64,000 nt of DNA from positions 15,316,001 through 15,380,000 of the forward strand of contig OX485804.1 in the NCBI GenBank assembly GCA_950295325.1. Direction: 5' to 3'. Below the pieces are notes generated by a model. That model worked only from the letters and a program-made list of their open reading frames with translations. It made no database searches and was not told the DNA's origin. Positions 9,437 to 19,842 of the stretch are shown here, piece after piece. The DNA comes from Polytrichum commune. Its lineage: Eukaryota; Streptophyta; Polytrichopsida; Polytrichales; Polytrichaceae. Every line of letters starts with the position of its first letter. The stretch's first letter is position 1. The translations under genes and the position numbers were made by a program.

Positions 9437-11063
9437 TGTCTTAGGAGTAGAGACGTTCATCTGGTTAGAGGCCTCCTTCACTAGGGTGCTTGGGGAAAAA
9501 ATCCAACCTTTCTCAAATTGCGGTAAATCATTTGAATATATTCCAACCATGAACTTCTTCTTCAAGGTTGCGAGCCTCCTGCAAATGTTAGAAAAATGTT
9601 GGCCTTTGTGACGGATTCTCAATCCAACATTCTTTGATCAATGTGGTAAGCTCCTCGCAATTGATAGGTAGCTTAGGCCTCCAACCATCTTTTATTTTTT
9701 GCAAGATTACCTCTCTACTATTTATACCTAAAAATGGTTCCTTCAAAGAAAGGATCTCTGAACAAGTCATACCAAATGACCACACATCAGCTGGAAAAGG
9801 ACATGCCATATTTGAAGTTGATTTTTCTTTGTTATTGTTATTCATCTCAGGTGCCATGTACTTTGTTGTACCGATGGTAAACTTTTGCAATTCCGGTTTG
9901 CTTTGAACCTCCGTTTTGGAAGCATCATAATCTGTCAATTTGACAAAATCATAGCTAACATTTCTTTTGCCTCCTACGGGTGTTGACACGGAGCTTAGAA
10001 GCACATTGCTTGGCTTCAAATCAAGATGGGCAACATGCATGTCATGAAGATAACACATGCCCCTTGCGATTTCATGCATCATATCAATTGCAAGAAGATA
10101 TGATAAAGACGTTTTCTGCTTCTTCAACAAACCACTCAAGCTCGTGTCCATGAGCTCCATTACTAGAAACAAATTTTTTGAGACATTGTTCGATCCAACC
10201 TGATTGCCCTCATGAGTTTCATCGAATCTTCCACAACAAATGTATTTGACGAGGTTTGGATGGCCCAAGCATGCTAAGATGCCAACTTCTTTGCGAAAGT
10301 TGGGGAGAGCTCCTACCATTTTTGTTGCACTTTCAAGTCCCAACCAACTTGATTTGTGCACCGCACCCGCCGCTCCGGATCCAATTTCTTCTAAGAATAC
10401 CGGCTTTGCCACATCCTTTGGAATTTCCAAAGCATCCAATTCTGCACCTTTCCCTTGTGGCAATTCACATTGCAATCTCCTCAATAAATGTTTTGCCAAT
10501 TCATACTCCTTGGAATCATTGGGCATTGTTTGAAGTCGTTTTTCAAGCCTTTCCACCATGACTTTTTCATCACTTTCAATTTCGCCATAAGTGGCCATGC
10601 TAAAATCAATACATGGGTCCCACATCGCGTCCCCAAAACACCGCAAATCGTCCACTAGCTCTCGAAAGGCCTCTGTATTGTTCATTTGGAATGCCGTTGC
10701 GTTGCACCATTCTTGCTTACCACAATCTTGGACCAATATTCTTACTTTTCGAGTAATGCGACCCAACTCCCCAAGCACAAGCCCAAATTTATTAATCGTC
10801 TCCTTAGTGGATGTGATTATGTCATTCACATGAAGCACAACTCGGTCAAGCTTCTCCACAAGATTCATGCATTGTTTCACATTCAACACTTGCTCCCCCT
10901 TCAGAACCTCTTGAAGTTTGGTTACTTCCTCCCTTTGCCACTTCAAAATATCTCCAACCTCATTGTTTTGTTTTTGTCTTTTCCCTATGTATGTCCCAAA
11001 CTTCAAGAACCAAATACTTATAAAACCCCAAATCATGCGAACGAATTGCAAAGTCTTGGCCAT
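9437..11063 (-). CDS. PNL receptor exon 1: helical N-terminus plus non-RD protein kinase (one frameshift)
   Basis: I start at the ATG at 11063 (MAKTLQFV, context tcATCATGG). Residues 7-24 are hydrophobic, 30-200 look helical, and about 222-500 form a kinase domain: Gly loop GSGAAGAV (227), Lys248, Glu259, catalytic HLDLKPSN (346-353; Leu replaces the Arg of HRD, so non-RD), DYD in place of DFG (378), MAPE (403), DVWSFG (426) and NPSQRPTF. Right after RPTF the frame closes at a run of five T (plus-strand 9592-9596). Dropping one T restores FSNICRRLATLKKKF, the expected last helix, and makes the exon 542 codons with phase 0 at a perfect donor (ACA then GTAAGA, 9436). Joined to exons 2 and 3 this is a protein of about 2,320 residues. 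The order kinase-NBS-LRR matches the moss PNL class; a role in immune signalling is inferred. Whether the missing frame is a real mutation or a base-call error cannot be told here. Confidence 0.88.
9592..9596 (-). other. frameshift site in kinase exon
   Basis: T5 homopolymer on the coding strand. One base too many relative to the flanking kinase homology. Exon length (1,627 = 3 x 542 + 1) independently agrees with a single-base excess. No GT donor nearby can turn it into an intron without losing the conserved W-x-x-NPSQRP block. Confidence 0.75.
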
Positions 11064-11984
11064 GATGAAACACTTGTTATTCACCGAACCAATCCACCAA
11101 TAGATAATTGATTGATTTGCACACCATAACCCTATAAGTGAAAAACGATTGTCCTAATCTGCAACAACAAAATTTGAACAAGGTAGATTAAGCAAATTTA
11201 TGTGCATGAAACTCTACAAACCATTGCCTAGACTTTTAGGCACAATAAATAGCATCATTGATCTCTCGCAACAATTGTTTGTGATCACCAGCCTTTGTCT
11301 GCAAAACAAACCTTTTCATCACACAATCCCCATGAACAAAGTTCAACGTAACCAAATATCCCATTTCAAAAGACAAAAATCCAGGAGGAATAAGAAGGTT
11401 CAAGTCCCCACTCCCAAGACTGTATTGTGAACTCTTTGTAGATCATGCAGTCTTACAAAATAATAGTCAATTCCTTGTAACATACACTCCCACCAAGATA
11501 CCAAAACTAAAACTACTAGCATATCAAGTGAATTAAATTCCAATATCATGCAAGACCACAAATCTTCCCAATTAGAGGGTGAGGAAATGGATAGTTCCTC
11601 ACATGATGAGGGTCCAGGTTGCAATATAGTCAGATAGACCATTTCCAAGCATTCAATTTATGAAACCTTCTACAAAAACCATGTCTCATCAGTTCAAAAG
11701 CTCCCCCTCTCCTCTGCGTGGTTAACTGAGAAGAGGGTCACATAGATGTGAAAGGATCGACAACTTTTAAAGTTGACATTGAACGATTTTCATACTTGTT
11801 AGTTTGAACAATACTGACAAATGCTGACGGCTTCAGCGAGTTCTTTTCAGATGGGCAATGAAGTAAGTACTTGGATAAGACTGGGAATGACCCTAAGACA
11901 GTAAGTAATGTAACACTAATTTTCAATTCTTTGATAATAAATGTTAGAAGATTTCCCATTGCGCTTCTTTTAACCACTCTGATC
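11064..11984. other. upstream region of the PNL gene
   Basis: 5' side of the minus-strand receptor gene. AT-rich with no convincing frame. I do not see a clear TATA box at a standard distance. Its promoter should lie here. Confidence 0.4.
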
Positions 11985-12265
11985 TACAGTCACTTAACGA
12001 CTACATATTTGTCTTTTTTGTTTTGCAACTTTAGTTTTTAAACATTTTGGGCCGTGTAGTATACCGTTGGAAAGGTATTTCAAGACCTTTCCAACGGTAT
12101 ATTACAAGCCCCCAAATTCCAAACATTGCAGTTGGTAGACCAAAAAAACAAATCTGCACTTGAATTCTTGAGTTGTAGATGTCCCACGTTGTTTGATGAA
12201 ACACGTGTAAGCCGGTTTAAGGGGTAGGGCAAGGTATTGTTGGTATGTTTCATGGGCTATGATAT
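11985..12265 (-). repeat. foldback dispersed repeat, copy 1
   Basis: Reverse-complement copy of the repeat at 44205-44505 (shared 'catagcccatga', 'gggacatctagaactcaag' and 'ttggaatttgggggcttg' blocks with small changes). It contains a perfect hairpin: ATACCGTTGGAAAGGT (12061-12076), an 8-nt loop, then its exact complement (12085-12100). Probably a small non-autonomous DNA element; ends not defined. Confidence 0.7.
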
Positions 12266-12949
12266 AATTAAGGCACAGAAAAGGTAGATTCATTAAAACA
12301 TTCTTGAAATGGCATTTCTCTGACATGGGCCCTTGCCTGGCGGACATTAAGTTCTCCCATACGAACTATGGGGGGTGTCTGATCCGGGCGGGGGCAACCT
12401 TTTGGGAAATTTTTGAACCGACTGAAAACTGCTGCCCGCCCCGCCCAACTTCCAAAAAATATTGCCCTTGCATTCTTGAAGGCCGCTTGGCTACAAATCT
12501 CATATTGAGTGCACTTCGCCTTCAAAGTCTAAAATCCAATATATATGTGCACTTCAAATTAGTTAATGAGCAATTCACTGGGATTTCATTCCGGAAATGA
12601 AACCATCAATGAAGCACGTAATTAACTTGGAGGTCTAATAAAATTATAAAATCCTCATTAACATTGAGGTTATAATTTTTATGACTTACCATTTGAAATT
12701 GTCTTTGTCATTCTAAAATGACACTTCAATTTAGTGTCCTGATTTAATATGTATATTTTATACTATTTTAGGAACGCCACCTACTTTCACAAGTATTCAT
12801 ACACAATTAATTAATTCATTTAATTACTGGAATTAATTAGATTTAATTCCAGTAATTAAACTTTATAATTAATTAGTCTTACTTAATTTGGTCAGCATAC
12901 TTTTCTGATTTATTTGGGCTTAATTAATGTAAAAGGATAAAATATCCTT

Positions 12950-13036
12950 TTCATTATAAATGATCCTTTTCATTATAAGGATCCTTGACAAAGTTTTCAT
13001 TATAAGGATCCTTGACAAAGTTTTCATTATAAATGG
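12950..13036. repeat. 27-bp direct repeats
   Basis: Two exact tandem copies of a 27-bp unit (TTTTCATTATAAGG plus ATCCTTGACAAAG) at 12967-12993 and 12994-13020, flanked by partial copies on both sides. AT-rich intergenic DNA. Confidence 0.9.
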
Positions 13037-13559
13037 CTTATAATGAAACTCAACAACGCAAAGGCTGATGAAATTTAGTTACCCGTTACATTCAGCTCCT
13101 TGGTTATCAAGTGGGTTAAGTCCTGTAAGGAAAGCGAGCGCAAAAACCCTCGTTGTTTTGTGTTGCAGCTAACACATGCAACGAAGAAGAAGAAGAAGAA
13201 GAGTTCACATAAGTACTACTACTACTACTACCACCGATAGCCAAAACCCCAGTGCGTGCACATCGCTATGTTAGATGGATTCCTAATGCTCTTAAGTACT
13301 GACAAAGCGTTCACTAGACAACGAACATGAGCTACTTACAGAAGGCGATGATGATCCAAGGTAAGGTGTTGGGCTGGAAGAAGGGGTCCTAGGTCAACTT
13401 TTGGATTTTCGGGACATGTCAATAAGAGCGCTATATAAACAAGGCGTCCAAAAGCGCCCCTTCGAAAGAAGCGGCAACAACCCTCAGGATGAAAATGGAA
13501 AACATAAGTTAAGTCAACCCGAGAAATGAACAAGAACATCAACATAACGGACAAAGCTT

Positions 13560-14710
13560 CGCGGGTCCCGGGAATTGGATAGCGGATAGCGAGAGTCCAA
13601 TTCCGTTACTACAACAAGAATGATATGATTGAGAAGAAGAATGATGATATAAGTAGAGGAGGAGTAGAGTGTTGCATGAATAAGTTAGATACATACTTAC
13701 CTAAGGTGTCGGGAACGTGGGCAGCAGTATCGCGACTAGACGAACGCGAGTGCTTGAGCCTCGCCTAGAAGCAGCCCACCCCTCCTCTTCGCCCCAGCCT
13801 TCCCCTTTCTTTCCCCCCTCCCTCCTCCTTAATTTGCCATACGGCCCAACCACCAACAATCCCCCACTCCCACTCACTCCTCTCACTCACTCACTCACTC
13901 ACCTAACACAAATTGCTGCCACCCCCACTCACCCTCAACTCTCCGACACTCTTTTCCCCGAACCTCAAAGTCCTGCCTCTCACAAACTCCGACTTCCCAG
14001 CAGTCGCGGGCTAACCCGGGCACCGACCACCTCCAACACAGAGTATCTGCTATAGATTCTCAAACATCGCCAGTAGTCACACCTACTAAATGGATAGTAG
14101 CGTGAGAGGGGAGAGACGAAACGAAGCGAGGTTGCGAGGGTGGTGAGAGAGAGAGACACACACACACAAAAGCGTCCTGAAGCAGCTCATTCCCACTGTC
14201 CTGTTATCTACTGAGGCCGTAGATGTATTACTTTCACGAAGGGGTGAAATCTACAGTTTTCCTGAATACTGGACAAAGGCAGGGGGAGGGTCAAACACAG
14301 GCAGCGGCCATCATGAGGCAGCTCATCAGCCGTGTCCACACATTTTGGAAGACTGTAGATGTGCCACGTTCACCAGTGTTTCCATCTCCTCATTTTCTAG
14401 ATACTGGACACAGAGATCGGAGAGCACCACTACTGTCCCAGTATCTAGGACACTATTAGATGTATCACACTCAAGATACATAGTGTCATCTACCGTAAAC
14501 GCAGGTACTACACAGAAGTCATGAGCTGACCCCACACGTCCTGCGTTCTGACCTTCTTGTCTGGGCTTAGCTAGGTCGGTGCGTCCGTCGGTCGGTCGGA
14601 GGGCGGGCCGTTGTTTGCGACCTCCCACCGCTGCCCGACCCAAGCTTTCGCAGCGGCTTGTTAATAAAGAAGCTTGATTTGGGGCAGTAGGTACACCCCC
14701 ACACATTAAC
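13560..14710. other. GC-rich intergenic block with degenerate repeats
   Basis: Clearly richer in GC than its surroundings, with a C/T-rich stretch (13780-13930, including a TCAC microsatellite) and three diverged copies of a block of about 115 bp ('gcagctcat', 'gtagatgtattac' and 'tactggaca' motifs at about 14180, 14310 and 14440). Short frames exist on both strands but none has recognisable motifs. Could be a promoter/5' leader region or old repeat; not assignable. Confidence 0.4.
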
Positions 14711-14714
14711 CTAA

Positions 14715-15035
14715 GGGCCGCGTCACACATGAGACTGAATGCCCGTGACCATTGCATTCTAAGATCTCCCATTGAACGAAAAGGCCGAGACCGTCCAAGT
14801 TCATTTCAGTTTAGAAGGTGCAGGCCTACGCGTTCAAAGAAATTATCATGAATGAAAATCTACATGGATTCTCACATGGTAAAGTATGCAAGATGTTTCA
14901 TGGTCTACCGGAATTTTGAGACGTAGGCTTGACACAAATTCCAACAGACCATGTCAGTGATACAACCTTTGGACGAGAATCAAGGGCCTTCAAAACTACA
15001 CATTCACGGCCCTTGGCACGTGTGTGAAGTGGCCC
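14715..15035. mobile_element. PIF/Harbinger-like MITE, copy A
   Basis: 321 bp with terminal inverted repeats: left GGGCCGCGTCACACATGAG, right (complement) GGGCCACTTCACACACGTG. Flanked by TAA on both sides (14712-14714 and 15036-15038), the 3-bp target duplication of PIF/Harbinger/Tourist elements. Shares internal blocks ('gaccgtccaagttca', 'tctacatgga', 'catggtctaccggaa') with copy B at 42834. No ORF. An imperfect inner foldback spans 14899-14953. Confidence 0.8.
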
Positions 15036-15299
15036 TAAGGGTGGGTTTACACTAGGGTCCAAGACCAAAGAAACTCAAATTTTGAGTGACATTATGGTCA
15101 TGAGCAAAAACTTTGGCCCATGGAGGTTACACTAGGGTCCGGTCCAAGGCATGGAAAAAAGTGAAGTAGCTTTGGTGCAATATATAAGCACCATTTCAAG
15201 TTCAATAATCAACGTAACTCTCAGGGGGTTCACTGGCGAAAATCGTAGAACAACGTGCGATAAAAAATAAGGTCCAATATATTCATTGTAGATAAATTT

Positions 15300-18200
15300 T
15301 ATAAAAAAAATGGACATGTAAAATAGGGGATTTTAAAATAATGAAACATGTTTACATGTAAAATACCATCACATATAATATTTTCAGGCTTTTTACATGT
15401 AAAATACCATCACCTTATAATCTTTTCTGCAAGGTAAATTACCCCCCCCCCCAATAAATAGGTCCCAAACGCACGTGTATGCAAAATATAAGAGGGAGTG
15501 AACCCCCGAGACGTAACTGGGAGGGTCTTTGTGATCATCTAGATTGAAAGAGAATCCCCCAATTGACCTCGTATAACATTGACAATTGAACTCCCAATTT
15601 AAAACCCAAAGTGGCAATTTGAGTAATTCATGTAAATTGCTAGTCAAATGAGACGATTCCCAATCCAATAAAATAGCCCAATTTTGTTTGTGGGGTTGAA
15701 AATCCTCACACTAAAGCCACATGATTCATCCATCCATGTTATGGGCACATGCAACTCCACAAAACACTTTGCACGGATCACAAATTGCCTCGTCGGGTTG
15801 GCAATCGCAAATTGCACATATTATCATTTTAAGTTTCGGGATCAAAGTTGAGATGCAAAAGTTATAGGAGGCCAAAGTCAATATTTTTTGTTCTATATAA
15901 GAGATCATGCAGGTCCTCTCAATTATACATGCCTATTGAATCTAAAATATTATCTATATTTGAGCACATTATTGAAATATTATCGTGACCCATGTCTTGA
16001 CTATGTTTTGTGTTTGTTCTTGATTATAAACCTTACAATATCGATCATTCAAACATAGACTCCCATGGTTACACTTGCCACACCTCCACATATAGATTGA
16101 TGCCCAACCAAAATGACAAAATAAACAAAGTAGAATAACTCCCAACTTCAAGGATTGACATGAATTGTGGGTGTTTGTTCATTAACAACACAATATATCA
16201 AGTATCGCAAACATTGTCATTGTCCTATTTCCTCCTAAAGACAAGCTTTAGGCTTGCATATGATGCCTAGTTTGTCTATACCCATCACCAAACCTCCACA
16301 CATAGTTCCAAGTCCAACAAAAATAGGAGAAGAATAGCTCCCGTGTTTGCATTATTGGTGTTTGTTTGATGGATAGAATGATTAATCGAGTGCTAAGGAC
16401 ATCATTATTCTTGGATGTAAAGTGTGACGTATCTCCCTCCAATGGTAAGCCTTTAGGTTTCCATCATGCATATTTAGGTTGTTTAGTCTACTCAAAATCC
16501 CCCCCTCAGTAGTTGTGTAAATTAGTATGACCGGGTGGATCCACTACAAGAATTATTGTGGTTCCTTATTATTGGTTCTCTTTCACTAGATGGGTCTGAA
16601 ATCTATGAATTTGGATTGATTTTTTTTTTTGTTATAGTAGATCATAAAACAATTAAGCAGAGAAAATTGTGATTCCCGTAGTGATTAAACTCATGCCACT
16701 TTGGTGACACTAGACTAACATAAGTCTACACTTGCAAAACATTTGCACATTTTAATTTCTCACCCAACTAAAAAAAGGTTTGTTGACTATTCATGTCCTC
16801 CCATGCTCATTGACTTAAAGTACAAGTGTTTATTCATTGGATAGGATGCTTAAACAAGTATTGTGAATACCGTTGTTTATTTGAATGCATGATGGCCCGT
16901 CTTCCTACCAAAAACAATCCTTTTTATTTGCACATGGTTAATTGGGTGCCTAACTCCTTTGAAATACTCCAAGAACAAATGTGCAAGCTACATATTATTA
17001 GGCAAACAACCCTTATGTGGTCACTACTCTTATTAAGACACCAATATTTGAGCGGTAAGGTAACCGATCCATTCTTGAGCAACTAAGCAATTTAGCGTAT
17101 TTGCAATTGAAGGTATGATCAGAGAAAACATACCCCATGTAGAGAAAATATTCCCCATGTATCATCTACCTTATGTGGTTTGGTATGGCTCCAGGAGAAA
17201 ACACCAAGAAGACATGTGTTGCAAAGATATTAGATGGCATGTTCAAAGTATGTTAGCCATTCTAAACTCGAAAGTTAACATCATTTGGGGGGACACTGTA
17301 CGGCCATTTAATGAGCACAACAATTTCCACTTTGTTAATGGATAAGATGTTCATATGAGCTCCAAAAAATATGAAAAAAGCGGCTTCAACCTCAATTTGG
17401 ATTTATTGACCATCTTTTACTAATAATGTGTTTCCGTATCCTAAGAGAAGTGAACTAATCAGAAAAGGTAACCATTAAAAGATAAGAAAAAGAAAAAGAA
17501 AATCTTTGGTGTTTGTGCACCAACGTGGATGAAAGCCCGTTTACCTTAGAGCAATAAACTAATGCAACGCTGGCAATAATACATGTTTTTCCTATGCAGT
17601 TTTCAACTTACGACTGTGTTTTGAAAATTTCAAGAAAACCTTACAGACATTTGTAATCCAAATACGTTAAATGCTTATTTGAATCCAATGGTGAACGAGC
17701 CTCGCTCTGAGTAATGTGCAACTCATATGTGTCCTTATTTATCTAGCGTGATGTTGAAGAATGACTCTAAAGTAGATGAGGCTAAATCTGTCCCCTCTAA
17801 GCATTGAGCATATATAATATTATTTCATTTTTAAATCTGTTTTTAGGAATTGACATGGATTCCAATGTGAATACATGTTGAGTCCAAATATGTCTTATTT
17901 GGACTCAACATGTGAAAGTTATCAAGGTCTTAAGTTTTATTGATAAATGATCCAAAACCTACATAGGAGCTTGATGTTAAGGTGATGGGCATTCTCATAA
18001 TCAATATGTAAGGTAGCCAACACATTCTTGATGTGTTAAGCAATCTAGTATATTTACGGTTTAGGAATGATTAAAGAAAACATTTTCCATGTAGAAACTC
18101 TAGAATAAGAAGCAATTCATATTTTTCATCAATATTATTTTTGCAATAACCAAATTATTATGAGCTTTCTAAGTGGATATTCTTTTTAACCTATACATGC

Positions 18201-18500
18201 GATTTAGGCTTACACTCCTTCCATACAAATCATAATTCCGATAATGAATGATTGTGGCACCTTGAAGAAGGACTCCGGTCTCCGGAGGAGGCCGGAGTGA
18301 GTGGAGCGTCTGTTTGTAGAACATCCTAGGCCACGCCCAAGGGCAATGGCATTAGATGTAAAACTAATTCACCTTCTGCATGAAGTAGACATTATATTTA
18401 GTAACTAGCAACCACTACCAATAACCAGTAGTATGCAACCCTCTTTAGCAAAACCGTCCAATGGTATGGCACTACTTGGGGGGGGGCATGGTATGACATG
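15300..18500. other. intergenic, no gene recognised
   Basis: AT-rich DNA with short frames lacking motifs, a C-run near 15440 and a T-run near 16620. Nothing assignable on either strand. Confidence 0.5.
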
Positions 18501-18516
18501 TTGCAAATTTATTTGT

Positions 18517-19260
18517 TTATGGTAAATCCTGGAGGTTTGTGACATGTTGTCGGTTCTCTAGTCTTCGTTTATGAATTAGTATTGAGTGTGCATATTGCGT
18601 GGTGATTATGTTAATTTGTTTGAATGTACTCTTGATTTTCATGATAGGGAGTTTAAGCATTGTTTCTAAGTTTTTAATTGATGGGATGTGTGTTGTGGCC
18701 CTTGCACATGCGACTAATACCATGAGTGGGGCTACGTTCCATGCCCGTGTTATCATGTTGTTAACGAGCATTTGGTATTTTGTGATTTTCCTATCGAGGG
18801 GTTCTGCAGCAAATGTGTCATTACAATATGTAAATTCAATAAATTGTATGGTAAGTTATGGGGCATGGGTCTATGGTGGGGGATGGTTGTATGGGTGGCC
18901 GATGACACACATTATGTCAAGTTTAAGCCTGGCATTGCAATGGCATCTTTGGGTACCTCATGTGCACAGCAGTAGCCATGTTGGCATTGTGTTTTCTTGC
19001 AGTAGTTCATTATGTGTTCCTGCATTCATAAGTGTATAGTGTCGTGATATTTTAGTTGATAAAATGAGTTTACGTATTTCCCATACAACTTTGTTGTGTC
19101 TTTGTGTTATTAACGCATGGATGCGTTGTTGTTTGCATTTGAGTAATACATGTAGCCATGTATCCACATGTGATGAGTTGCAGATATGGCATGTCTTCGA
19201 TGGGTAGGCTTCTCTACCGAAGAAGACATGCTTATCACCTCCGGTAAGCATGTACAACAC
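18517..19260 (-). pseudogene. LINE C-terminus relic (zinc knuckle and restriction-like endonuclease)
   Basis: Reading from 19260 gives CHICNSSHVDTWLHVLLKC then QRHNKVV, a C-x2-C-x(n)-H-x4-C knuckle followed by an RHN motif typical of non-LTR retrotransposon C-termini. After a frame change the lower half reads RLKLDIMCVIG, two stops, then IQFIEFTYCNDTF and a tail ending HKRRLEN. The D...E-F-T spacing resembles the PD-(D/E)xK endonuclease of RLE-type LINEs. Stops and at least one frameshift make it dead. No reverse transcriptase motif was found upstream. Family assignment is by pattern and moderate. Confidence 0.5.
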
Positions 19261-19261
19261 A

Positions 19262-19809
19262 AATTATTTCATATTTGAAGAAAAAATTATACATGTTGTT
19301 TTTTAATCAATTGAAAACTCTACAAATATCTATGATGTATCGTCTCATAAAACTAGCCTCGGACACCAAAGTGTTGAACATGCTTATCACCTATTAAGTT
19401 CGTCGGATCACAATCACTCAAAGTGAGTACAAGACCAAAGAAACATCAAAACCAAACAATCCTACTCGGTCAAATTTAGCACAAAATTTGACCCAAACAA
19501 TTTACATTAGGGTATGAAAGCATGGTGGTAGACATTTGATAACCAAACGGCAACACTTAGGCTTTCTAGTCCAATCTTGATGCCATTAACCTAGAAGTGC
19601 TTGAGTGTATGCCAACACTTTTACTTTGCAATCTAGGGTCCACTTCTAAAGTGTACATCGAGGCCCACGACAACCGTCCTTAAAAGTAGAAGCGCCTACA
19701 ATGGACACTTTAAGCACATGAGACCCTTAACATGTTCATGAACATTTACAATAACTTTCCTATCATAATTTTTTTGTTAAACCAAAATAAAAATATATAA
19801 GGTATATAG

Positions 19810-19842
<33 letters not shown>

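Noticed and set aside
9570-9640. A short intron to explain the kinase frame change
   Set aside because: 'ttctaacatttgcag' looks like an acceptor, but no donor lies between it and the conserved NPSQRP block; a one-base shift fits better.
13701-14055. Small genes in the GC-rich block
   Set aside because: Overlapping frames on both strands come from the biased C/T-rich sequence; no motifs or splice context.
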